From Brassica napus (Eukaryota; Streptophyta; Magnoliopsida; Brassicales; Brassicaceae): DNA of 64,000 nt. The position numbers were made by a program, and so were the translations under genes. The notes beneath the pieces are model-generated. The model was not told where the DNA came from. It saw only the letters and a list, made by a program, of their open reading frames with translations, and did not search any database. Location: assembly GCF_020379485.1 (NCBI RefSeq), contig NW_026014897.1, forward strand, positions 1-64,000. The letters are read 5' to 3'. Position 1 is the stretch's first letter; each line of letters begins with the position of its first letter. Shown here in pieces: positions 10,854-20,476 of this stretch.

Positions 10854-12055
10854 GGTAACAATCCTTTCGGGGATTTTTTTTTATTTTTTGTTTTGGCCTG
10901 TTTGTGAGGCCACAGTTTGCATGTTTCGGGACTGGCTGTTGGTGGCTTTGAATCCCTGCCCTTGTTAGGGCTTTTTGTATAATGCTTGGCTCAACCTATA
11001 AAACCTTTTCAGCTTATTATAAATCGAGAGAACTCTGGGTTTTTCGAAGTTAGAGGGCAAAGGAGTGAGTTGTCGTCTCGTTCCTTGCCCCCGGACGATC
11101 ACCGTATCCATAGTCTGTTGAGCGCGCAGCTTTTGCTTTGTGCGAGGACTCGTGAAAACGTATAGACTTAAGTGAAGAGACAAGTTTTGGGATCTCATAT
11201 CGGGATGTCGATATTATGCCTTTGAGATGTCAGGATCCAGCAAGACTGGGTTTAGGGAAAGACCTAGGTTTACTTTCGGACTAAGGCTATGCGATGACAA
11301 GTTGGCTTTCGTTTTGCCTGTTTGCGATTTCTACCTGATTCGTACCGATATAAAGTCCGCGAAGTGCTATCGGCTTATATGACTTGTCTTGGCATGAATC
11401 GAGCTACTTGCAAAGGCCGTTTGGAGGTGCTGGTCAAAATTTTGGATTTTCTTGTATAACGCGCTATGGTATCCTTCTCGGATGTAAGAGAGCTTATCCT
11501 TTCGAGGGCGGCTAGTGTCTGTTTAGGACGTTAGGGTTCGTTTATTGTGATCAGCAACAAAGAAGTGATGCCATTTTAAAGGCATTTTACCATTAGAGGT
11601 ATGTTGATTTTGGAAACAAGAGTGTTGTTTCCTTAAGTGTTGGAAAGACCGTAACTTCAAGCGTGTTGCGACGTCTCACAGTGCCAGAAGTTAATCTTTT
11701 TTGTTTTGAGCCGCGTTTTTCTTGCACGCTTTTTACCAAGGATGCTTTTTTTTAATGAGCATTCGTGGGTTTGTTGGTTTTAGCGTGATAGCTGATTTAG
11801 GCGTTCTGGGCGAGTTCTGGACTGCCGTTCTAGCCGTTTGTCAGATAGTGGGCTTAGCGATTGTAGCATCGCATTTTTTCCGTAAAAAGTTTCGAAAAGA
11901 TCGACTTTTTGAAAGTTGTGGGAGTATACGAGTATACGTACCCATTCCCCCCCTTTTTTAAGATGGAGGGATAGTTGAACTCGCTGGGCGAGCTGCCTAC
12001 GTACCCTTTTTTCGGGGATCAAGCCATCTCGTAGTTCTTTGGATCCACTTTACGA
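10854..12055. other. Non-coding part of the Gypsy element
   Basis: 1.2 kb between the end of the antisense ORF and the end of pol (both read into it, from opposite sides). It begins with a T-rich run at 10868-10890. I see no domain; small ORFs on both strands (for example 11722-12022) look like chance. It may hold the two 3' untranslated regions. Confidence 0.5.
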
Positions 12056-13741
12056 TTAGTGGTAGTATTTCTTAAGATGCATCGCGTTCCAGGTTCTTTG
12101 GATCTTGACGTCCTGCATGTTTGCGATTTGGTATGATCCTGGTTGGACTACCTTTATGACCTTGTATGGACCTTCCCAGTTCGCTCCCAGTTTTCCTGCG
12201 TTACGTTCGGCAGTGTTTTGGAAGAGTTTGCGAAGGACCAGGTTGCCTTCTTTGAACCTGCGATGGTGAACGTTTGAGCTGTAGTATTTTGCGGCGGCGT
12301 GCTGGTAATTTTGGATTCATATGAGAGCTTGATCTTGCCGCTCGTTAATAAGATCGAGTTAGTCCAGCAGCATCGTGCTGTTAAGATCTTCTCGTTCGGG
12401 GAGGAATCTTCTCCGTACTCCGGGAAATTCTACTTCCGCGGGGATCCTACATTCTGTTCCGTAAACGAGGGCGAATGGGGTTTCACCCGTAGTCCGTCTC
12501 GGGGTCGTACGATGCGACCAAAGAACTCCTTCGATCTCTTCTGCCCATCGCCCCTTTTTGGCTTCTAAGCACTTTTTTAACCCGTCGAGGACGGTTTTGT
12601 TGATGGTCTCTGCCTGGCCATTGCACTGCGGATATCTGGGAGTTGACTTGGTTAGTCGTATCTTCCACTTCTCGCAGAATGCTTCGAATCGGGTAGAGAT
12701 GACCTGAGATTCGTTGTCTGTCACGATTTCGTAAGGGACCCCGTGTCTGGTGATGATGTTCTTCCATAAGAAGTTCTCGACTTGTACGTCTTTGATACTT
12801 TCGTAGGAATCTGCCTCTAACCACTTTGAGAAAAAATCCGTGAGGACCAGGAGGAAGATTTTCTGCTTCGAGTCATGTAATGGCCCGACGTTATCCATGG
12901 ACCATCGCATGAAGGGATACGGAGACGAGATGGACGAGAGGACTTTCGCAGGTTGTTGGATTGTCGGCGCGTGCCTTTGGCATTTTTCGCACTTCCGTGC
13001 GAACTTCTCGCAGTCTTTGATCGTAGTTGGCCAGTAATAACCGTGGCGTTTTATTTTTACGGCGAGAGATCTTCCACCGGAGTGGTTCCCACATGATCCG
13101 GAATGAACCTCCTCCATTTCTCTTCTTGCTTTTTCGCCTTCGGCGCATGTCAAGAGTGGACCGGAGAATCTCCATTTGTAGATTTCTCCTTCTACTGTTA
13201 CATATCGCGCGGCCTGGGTCTTGATTTTGCGGGCCGCCCATATCTCAGTGGGAAGTGTTCCGTTGATTATGTATGCTCGGATTGGCTCTAGCCATGGGCT
13301 GTTGCAGCAGTATTCCGACTGATCCACGTTTTCTTCTGGTGGGTCTCCGACTTCCTCCGCATTTTCGATTTGTGCTCGAATCAGATTGGCGACCACTGGT
13401 GGTCCGATGCTTGGGTGTTCGATGAACTCGACGTGGATTACTCGTCTTAGTCCAGAATCCGAACTTGATGCGAGTGCGGCCAAGGCATCCGCCTGAGTGT
13501 TTCCCGAGCGAGGAATCCGAGTGAGGGAGAAGTGGTTGAAGTCTCGGGAGAGGTCTTGGATGATTTTTAGATATGCATCCATTCTTTCGTCCCTCGCTGC
13601 ATATTCTCCGCTGTACCGATTTGCGACTAACTGAGAGTCACAGTAAGCGTGAATGTTGCGGATCTTAAGTCCATGGGCTAATCGTAATCCTGCGACGAGT
13701 GCTTCATATTCGGCCTCGTTGTTCGACGCATGAAATTCCAA
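12056..13741 (-). pseudogene. Gypsy integrase and distal RNase H region
   Basis: From 13741 this gives the distal RNase H part ([18 protein letters not shown], then [15 protein letters not shown] and [13 protein letters not shown]). The integrase follows. Its zinc-binding HHCC region is visible as [20 protein letters not shown] to CEKCQRHA. The catalytic core has Asp in [10 protein letters not shown], Asp in EIVTDNESQ and Glu in [10 protein letters not shown] long open stretch (12359-13741) ends at a TAA where the family continues; the rest of the C-terminal domain can be read to a natural stop at 12056-12058 (NAMHLKKYYH), with another TGA near 12320. No chromodomain follows, as expected for the Tat lineage. 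Confidence 0.88.
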
Positions 13742-14300
13742 TCAGAACGACTGTTCCAAGACTTTGCTGGTCGGAGACGTGAGCCGGATTCCGATCCCGG
13801 ATCCTTGTTTGGACGATGATCCATCGACGTGAAGGATCCAGGTTGAGTCTGGTTCCGTGTTTGTCATATCCCCCGTGGGCAATTCTACCAAGAAGTCCGC
13901 TAGTACTTGAGATTTTGCGCAGGTTCTTGGGCGGTACTCCACGTCGTACTCGCTTAGTTCAATTGCCCATTTTGCGAGTCATCCTGACTGGCTCGGACTG
14001 TGCAAGATCATTCGCAGGGGGAAGGTGGTGAGGATTATTATGGTATGCGACTGAAAGTACGGCCGGAGTTTCCTTGCCGATGTCACAACTGCGAATGCTA
14101 GTTTCTTCATCAGGGGATACTAGGTCTCAGCGTCCAGTAACGTTTTGCTTATGTAGAAGATTGGTTTTTGCTCACCGCGTTCCTCTCTAATCAAAACGCC
14201 ATTTACCGCTGTTGTGGAGACTGCGATGTACAGGAACAAGGGTTCTCCCTCCACTGGTTTTGCGAGGACGGGAGGAGTGCCAGGTAACATTTTAGCTGTT
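13742..14300 (-). pseudogene. Gypsy RT connection and proximal RNase H region
   Basis: Links RT to integrase. It encodes LFLYIAVSTTAV, EQKPIFYISKTLLDAE, RKLRPYFQSHTIIILTTFPL and the plant-type RNase H start HVDGSSSKQGSGIGIRL. Lesions are a one-base deletion near 14283 that shifts the frame after the RT domain, a TAG near 14122, a TGA near 13981, and a TGA at 13742 that looks like an Arg CGA-to-TGA change. The C-to-T type of the last changes suits decay by methylated-cytosine deamination. Confidence 0.82.
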
Positions 14301-15378
14301 GGAAAGCTTTCTCACATTCCTCCGACCATTCGAACTTCTTATTCCCTTTCAGCGTGTCATTGAAAGGAAGACACTTACCCTTCGAGCGCGAGATGAAACG
14401 GTTCAAGGCCGCGACTCTTCCGGTTAGCCTTTGGACTTCCCGTTTTGTCTTTGGCGAGACCATCTCTATTAACGCGTTTATCTGCTTAGGATTGGCTTCG
14501 ATCCCACGACACGTGACTAGGTACCCGAGAAATTCTCCTGATGCCACCGCGAATCTACACTTTGTAGGGTTCAGTTTCATGTTGTGGGCGTTAAGTCTTG
14601 CAAAGCACTCCTCCAAATTGGAGACGTGGTCGTGCTCGTCAAGAGAATTTACGAGCATGTCATCGATGTATACCTCCATAGTCTTGCCGAGCTGTTCGGA
14701 GAAAATTCGATTGACAAGTCGCTGGTAAGTGGCGCCTGCATTCTTGAGACCGAAAGGCATTACTTTGTAGCAATATGTTCCCCGATCGGTGATGAAAGCA
14801 GTTTTCTCACGATCGTCGGGATTCATCATGATCTGATTGTACCCGGAGAAGGCATCCATAAATGATAAGAGTTAGTTCCCTGCTGTTGCTTCGACCATTC
14901 GGTCGATGTGCGGGAGTGGGAAGCAATCCTTTTGACAGGCCTTGTTGAGATCGGTGAAATCGACGCATACTCGCCATTTGCCATTTTTCTTTTTGACCAC
15001 GACCGGGTTAGCGAGCCAGTCTGGATACCTAACTTCTGTTATTGATCCGACCTTCAGGAGTCTTTCGACTTCCTCATTTACCGCGGTGGCATGCTCCGGT
15101 CCTAGCTTCCGCCTTTTTTGTTTGACGGGTTTGTAGGTCGGATCGATGTTAAGCTCATGACACGTTATGCCGATATCGATCCCTGGCATATCTTCCGCGG
15201 CCCAAGCAAACGCATTGAGGTTCTTTTTGAGACAGGCGATGAGCTCTGTCTTTAGTGGCTCGCGGAGGTTGGCCCCAATCTCGACGCATCATTCCGGAGA
15301 GGATTCGTCGAGGCATATCGAAATTACCGGTTCGCAATTCGGTTCGCGCTTCCCTTCTAGGGCTTCGGCCCTTTGAGA
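14301..15378 (-). pseudogene. Gypsy reverse transcriptase
   Basis: RT domain in one frame with nonsense codons. Blocks: EVERLLKVGSITEVRYPDWL, NPVVVKKKNGKWRVCVDFTDLN, then FMDAFSGYNQIMMNPDDREKTAF, YCYKVMPFGLKNAGATYQRLV, and the catalytic YIDDM at about 14660. A TAA at 14872-14874 interrupts the domain just before MDAFSGYNQ, where relatives have Glu. Another TGA lies near 15292, and a TAA at 15379 separates it from protease. Apart from these the RT is full length, including the thumb/connection start (FEWSEECEKAFQQLK). Confidence 0.88.
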
Positions 15379-15963
15379 TTACCAGAAGACTTCCGAGTCT
15401 CGTTCCGGGGCGTTCTCATCGAGAGTCAGATTTCTTTTCTTTTTATGGCAAATTTTGATCGCAAAGTTCTTTCTTTTTAACTCGGCGGCGAAACATACTT
15501 GCGACATCCTGCGGTCTCCTTGTATAGTTTCGACTCCAAGAGGGGTTGGAAACTTAAGGCACAGATGGAATGTTGAAGGGATCGCTCGCATGGAATTCAG
15601 CCATGGAGTACCGACGATCGCGTTGTACGATGTTGGGCGGTCGATGACTAAGAATTCCGTGACTTTGATGACGCTCCTGGCTTTAACAACGAGGTCTATC
15701 GAGCCGAGAGTCATAGTAGCATCTCCTGAGAGTCCGAATATCGGGCTGGGTCCTTCCGTAACGGCGCACAGATCGATCTCCATTCTTTTGAGGGTGCTTT
15801 TGTAGATAATATTGGCCGAGCATCCGGTGTCGACCAACACTCTCGCTACGTCGATGTCCTGGATCATCAGCTCGATGACAAGGAGATCGTTGTGGGGTTT
15901 GGCCTGATCGGCCGTTGCCCAGTCCTTGAAAGAAAGGACATCGTTAGCTGCTGGAGTGGACAT
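15379..15963 (-). pseudogene. Gypsy aspartic protease
   Basis: Starts MSTPAANDVLSFKDWATAD at 15963 (an ORF extends further up into the LTR but has no family wording). The protease active site reads VLVDTGCSANIIY, a variant of the usual DTGSS; the catalytic Asp is kept. Downstream, IFGLSGDATMTLGSI and ASYNAIVGTPWL-like TSYNAIVGTPWL flaps are typical retropepsin features. It ends at a TAA replacing a Gln codon after DSEVFW. There is only about 50 bp between this domain and the primer-binding site, so gag has been deleted. Confidence 0.85.
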
Positions 15964-16013
15964 CCTGTGTCTTTTATCGTTTAGTGATTTTTGAGTTAGA
16001 GAATTCGTCCTCC

Positions 16014-16034
16014 CCCCTCCTTCTAGCGCCAAAC
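16014..16034 (-). promoter_or_regulatory. Gypsy primer-binding site
   Basis: On the minus strand GTTTGGCGCTAGAAGGAG follows the LTR end ...CCCACA directly. TGGCGCTAGAAGGAGG is the tRNA-primer complement found in many plant Gypsy elements. Confidence 0.8.
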
Positions 16035-17027
16035 TGTGGGAACCAAAATTCACACCGTCGATTATAATAAATAATAATGGAGGAAAACCGAGTGAACCCG
16101 TTTTTCCTTGAAGGTCCGAATTCTCTGCGTAATCACTTTAGAACGATAAAAAGATAGATAATCGCTCAGAGGCGTTTTATTGAATAGTATGAATACAAGA
16201 TTTCTCCGAGAGGAGTAGAGATATGCTAACTATCGGAACAACATGACAAGAGGCGGCCAAGACGTCCTAAGGCTTGCCGTGCTAGTCTAACCACCTAAGC
16301 CCTGAGTTCTCTAAGCTAGCAGGAGTTCTCTAAGTCTAAATTCTCGGATCCCCTTTTCTTCTGCTCCTGCTCTCCTTATATAGTCGCTCTAGGTCGGTGG
16401 TCCATCCTTCGCCTTCGCGCCCAAGTCTATCTCTTTTGGGAATATTCCATTTTTCGTCGATCTTGATAGTTATCCTCGAATCTTAACATTTATCTTTGGA
16501 AACTTAGCATTTATCGTATTTCTGCGAGTTAGGACAAACCGTCATAACTTTTATGGGCTCGAATCCCTTCTGAGAGCGTAGATGGGCTTCTAGACCAGTT
16601 TGGATCCTTGCGGACCGTTCTTAGGCCTTTTGGCGTTTATACGATTTCTCGGTTTTAGTCATAAAACTTCGAGAATAACTTTAATCAAAACGAAATGAGA
16701 AGTATATGGTCCCGAAGGTCGGATATCACAGCTATACGGATGATACGGGAGTCGAAGTAAGTCGGACAGGCCGGGATCAGGTCGAGCTCGCAGGGCGAGC
16801 CGACTCGCGTGACGGCCGAACTCGCCGGCGAGTACAACCACACGACGGTTCAGCTCGCCGGAGAGCTGAACCGCGTGATAGTTCAGCTCTCCGGCGAGTG
16901 GCTTTTGTGCGGGATTCGCTCGTTCGTTCACTTTCGATCTTTCTTTCAGTGAATGTTTTGCGAGAAATCCGTGAATAAGAAATAATCATAGCCGTTGATT
17001 TCGAAATAACCATTTTTGACCCCAACA
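16035..17027 (-). repeat. Gypsy 5' LTR (993 bp)
   Basis: Partner of 8252-9343, with the same TGTTGGGG...CCCACA ends. It carries only one copy of the GC-rich unit that is repeated in the other LTR. The element's own promoter would lie here. Confidence 0.92.
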
Positions 17028-18181
17028 ATGAATATAAGCGATGATCATGAACTCACGTCAATATAAGAGTGCACACTCGTAGAACAGATTGGATTGAATG
17101 GAAACGTGGGGTTAAATAGTTTAAGGAAGAAAGGCGTATTTGGCCCTATGATGTTAAAACCAGTGGATATAAATGGGTCTTGTGAGAAATAGAAATCGTG
17201 AGATATAAAGCTGATGTTGCACAAGGATTCCCACAAAGACCAGTAATAGATTATGAGGAGACATACTCCCATGTGGTGGATGCAACTACTTTTAGATTTC
17301 TCATAATTCTGACTATATAAGAGAGAAAATTAGACTTGCAGCAAGTTGATGTAGTGACTGCATATTTATATGGTCCACTGGATAATGAAAGTACTAGAGG
17401 GTATTGAGCTGAAAGAACGACAAGTTCTCGAGAACAATATTGATAATCATCAAAGTATATGATCTGAATATCCTAGAACCTCTGGATACAATTTCCCAAA
17501 CAGTTGAATATCTCAAGAAAGAGTTTGAGATGAAAGATCTTGGAAAACAAAGTTTTGTTTGGGATTACAGCTTGAGTACATTAACAATGAAATCTTTGTG
17601 CATCAAATAGTATATACAGAAAAGGGTACTCAAGAGATTTAATATGGACCAGTCTCACCCATTATCTAGTACATGGGCGTGATATCACTTGTTTTGGACA
17701 GTGATCCATTCAGTCCAAAGGTGGACGATAAAGAAGTCCATTTAGTCCTGAGATGGACGATGCAGAAGTCTTGTTTTAGACACTGATCTGATTGGTCCAT
17801 AAGAAGGACGATGAAGAAGCCTTTGATTTTGGTTTATTTTATACTAACCAGCCCAAAGAGGGAACCAGCCCAAAGAGGGGTTATTTGGTTTTATTGATTT
17901 GTTTTCAGACAGGTTATGTTTTACACATGGTGGTACACGCATATCACAGCAACATCATCCAAGATTTCGTGTGTGTGTATTTGAGGTCGATGACTCAATA
18001 TGTTAGATCAGATTTTGGCATGGCCGATGGTAAAGAAGAACCAACTATCATGTTCGAGGACGAAGCATATTCTGCTCAAGATCTTCATCACCCACGGATT
18101 GCAGAAAATTGGAGAGGTCCAAGGGACCTTCGGTAATGTCCAAATTAGGGGGAGTAATGTGTGTTGTACTCTTTTTCCTTC
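17028..18181 (+). pseudogene. Copia RT and RNase H remnant
   Basis: Continues the Copia frame across the Gypsy insertion. RT pieces: SGYKWVL at 17165, VVDATTFRFLIILTI at 17275-17320 and LDLQQVDVVTAYLYGPLDNES at 17330-17390. A second piece reads LGKQSFVWDYSLSTL and MDQSHPLSS near 17540-17665. The RNase H part (17820-18136) shows DFGLFYTNQPKEG, QTGYV and YLRSMTQYVRSDFGMADGKEEPTIMFED. Numerous stops and frame changes. The YVDD-type catalytic box is not recognisable. Confidence 0.82.
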
Positions 18182-18281
18182 ACCGTAGTTTTGTCCCAAT
18201 TGGGTTTTCCTATTAAGATTTTAATGAGGCAACATTAAAGCACATTACAAGCTCTAAATGGTTAAGGCATCCAAGGGGGAG
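18182..18281 (+). promoter_or_regulatory. Copia 3' untranslated end and polypurine tract
   Basis: About 100 bp of non-coding sequence ending in CCAAGGGGGAG, immediately before the TG of the 3' LTR. This is a standard polypurine tract. Confidence 0.75.
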
Positions 18282-18423
18282 TGTTATGAACCAGATTGTG
18301 GATGACTCATAACCAAGAGATTATGATTTGTAATCTTTTCATTTATCTATGACGGTGTAATCTCCTATATAAGGAACCTCTATGTTATGAATAAAGATAG
18401 ACTTTTCCATTACTTTTATAACA
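18282..18423 (+). repeat. Copia 3' LTR
   Basis: Same length (142 bp) as the left LTR with 12 substitutions and no indels. Followed by TSD TCTCT. Confidence 0.92.
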
Positions 18424-19225
18424 TCTCTCTTATTTTACAATACATCTAATCTATTAAAAGTGAAGTACAATTAGAAATTAACTCTAATTTTCCTAATATT
18501 TATCTAATTTATTAAAAGTGAAGTACAATTAGAAATTAACTCTAATTTTTCTAATATTATGCCACTGACTTAATAATCGCTACATCTTTACTAATTACTA
18601 TGTATTTTACCCGCACCTGCGGGCATAATAATATATTGATACTTATTAATAAATATACTATTAGTTTAAAGACAAAACAATTTGAAGAAAACGTTATACT
18701 TGTATTAGTTTTACGAATTTTTCAATTTTTCAATTTCTTAATTTTTTTTTTAACTTTTATTGATTTAAAAAAATTATTTTTGGATAAACACATCAATATT
18801 TTTATTTTAAAATATGTTCTTATCTTTAAGAAGTTTTTATTGTATTAATATATAAAAATATTATCTAACTAAAGAAATAAATAAATAGTTCTTAATATAA
18901 AGTGATGTTATTAAACCAAATTCTTGGAATGCTAAAACCTACAAAATCTCAAAATAAATTAAAACCACAAGAATGTTAAACTGAACTCAACTTTAAACAT
19001 TGTATTAATCAAAGTAAATAAAATCAAGGATATACATATACTTGTATTTGGAAATATCTCTCATAATAACTGAATAAACACTCAAACTAACCAACCATAT
19101 TGACAAAAAAAAATCATTATGTAATGTATTAGATAAGAACATTTCCTATTTGTTCTTATTTTCATTTCTTACTTAAAATAGAAATTACTATTTTCTTATA
19201 AAATTGTATTTCTTTATTATAAAAT
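18424..19225. other. AT-rich spacer with a short direct repeat and a GC hairpin
   Basis: A roughly 60-bp direct repeat (core TTAAAAGTGAAGTACAATTA) occurs at about 18452 and 18510. ACCCGCACCTGCGGGCA at 18609-18626 could form a small GC hairpin, which with the AT-rich flanks recalls Helitron ends, but no CTRR terminus is clear. An AT-only stretch runs on to the MULE; its last nine bases are the left TSD. No gene. Confidence 0.4.
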
Positions 19226-19290
19226 GGGAGAATTGCCAAGTGTGACTCAAAACTTGGAGTCAAACCCAAAACAATACCCCAACTTGGGTC
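19226..19290 (+). repeat. MULE left terminal inverted repeat
   Basis: Pairs with the inverted right end at 28848-28912. Best matching core is ACTCAAAACTTG followed two bases later by GTCAAAC. Beyond about 45 bp the match weakens. Confidence 0.85.
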
Positions 19291-19379
19291 AAAGGCAAAA
19301 GTAACCTAAAAGGCTATTGAAATTACAACTATCCCCTTGTGACCAAACAAAAAAACGGAATTTTTTTTACGTTTCTACC

Positions 19380-19450
19380 CCTCGCAAGTCGTCTGTTTAG
19401 ACGACTTGAAAATAAGTCGTCCAGACGACTTAACTGAAAGTCGTCTGGAC
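19380..19450. repeat. Subterminal GACGACTT palindromes
   Basis: Four alternating copies of AAGTCGTC and GACGACTT within 70 bp, just inside the left TIR. The same motif recurs at 19829-19915 and throughout the element. Its symmetric form and place suggest a protein-binding site, perhaps for the transposase; that is inference. Confidence 0.7.
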
Positions 19451-20059
19451 AGTTAGTCTTAAACATAATTTAAAAATTTTGTAAAAAATATTTTGATAAG
19501 TGAAAAATGGGAATTATGTAATTAACATATGTCTTAGGAGGTATAAATTAAGATATAACAAATTTCAATTGTTTTCAGCATAGATGAGTGAAAGTAGTGA
19601 GTCATGATATTCTTTAGTTTATGTTTCATCAACATATGTTGTAGTATTGTATGTGTTCTTAGGGTTAGATTTTGGAAAGCATTAAAACCGTTTTTGAAAA
19701 TTTTTAAAATTACTTATGCGTGTTCATTTCTGTGTATAGTAAACACTATTTAAGTATAATTTGATTTTATAACGTGGTTAGTTAGTTAATCTAGTCATTT
19801 TAGTTTAGGGGTTCATTTTAGGGTCTAGGACGACTTAATATTTTGTCGTCTGAAAACAGACGACTAAATATTAAGTCGTCTGTTGTACATTATCAGCCAG
19901 AATAAGTCGTCTAAACCGGACCAAACCTTAAAGTTTACCAATGTACTTTTAAAGCTAACCGGATTATTTACCCAATATATAAGGTGATTTTTATTTTTTT
20001 TGTTTCATTTTTCACGAAATTCAGAAACCCTAACAGTTCTCTCTCAAAGGCGATTTCGA

Positions 20060-20380
20060 ATTCCCACGATTTCCGAACAAACCATCGTTCTCAACGTCAG
20101 CTATCTATCTCACTTCATTCTCACCGTTGTCGCCGCAGCTTCTTCTAACCCTAGCGCCGCCGATTCCTCTAAACCCTAGCGCCGCCGATTCCTCTAAACC
20201 CTAGCGCCGCCGCTTCCACTATTTCCGAACAAACCGTCGCCCTCGCCACCGTGGTCACCAACGTTCTCACCGCCGCTTCCTCTAAACACTAGCGCCGCCG
20301 CTTCTTCTAAACCCTAGCGCCGCCGCTTCTTCTCTGTAAACCTTAGCGCCGTTTCTCTGTAAACCCTAACGCCGCTAAGT
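20060..20380 (+). repeat. CCTAGCGCCGCC tandem repeat in the ULP gene leader
   Basis: Irregular repeats of CTAAACCCTAGCGCCGCCG-like units upstream of the ULP start codon, probably in its 5' UTR. This GC-rich block stands out in an AT-rich element. Confidence 0.7.
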
Positions 20381-20476
20381 CATCAATCTCGAGGAAAAGA
20401 TGAACATAAAACGTTGTCTCTATCAATTTACTCATTCTCACCGTTTCACGTTTATTTTTTCAGATCTATAACCGCA

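Larger units (their letters stand above)
8252..17027 (-). mobile_element. Gypsy LTR retrotransposon, Tat-like, gag-deleted
   Basis: An 8.8-kb element on the minus strand, inserted in the Copia element. LTRs are at 16035-17027 (upstream) and 8252-9343 (downstream). The TSD ATGAA lies at 8247-8251 and 17028-17032. Protease, RT, RNase H and integrase order is Gypsy-type; wording such as CHELNIDPTYKPVKQKRRKL and the RNase H HVDGSSSKQGSGIGI is that of plant Tat-lineage elements. Gag is missing, pol has many stops, and an antisense ORF lies between pol and the downstream LTR. Aligned LTR parts differ at roughly 20 positions by eye, so it is much younger than its Copia host. Confidence 0.92.
3935..18423 (+). 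mobile_element. Copia-type LTR retrotransposon, interrupted by a Gypsy insertion
   Basis: Two 142-bp LTRs (3935-4076 and 18282-18423) both begin TGTTATGAAC and end TATAACA. The flanks are matching 5-bp duplications TCTCT at 3930-3934 and 18424-18428. A purine-rich tract precedes the right LTR, and CGTTATCAGCACG follows the left one. The coding order gag, integrase, RT, RNase H is the Copia order. The LTRs differ at 12 of 142 positions, so the element is old, and its ORFs are riddled with stops. Without the nested Gypsy element (8252-17027 plus one TSD copy) it would be about 5.7 kb. Confidence 0.92.

Noticed and set aside
18609..18626. Possible Helitron 3' hairpin
   Set aside because: The GC hairpin is not followed by a CTRR end near the expected place, and no 5' TC end pairs with it, so no element is called.
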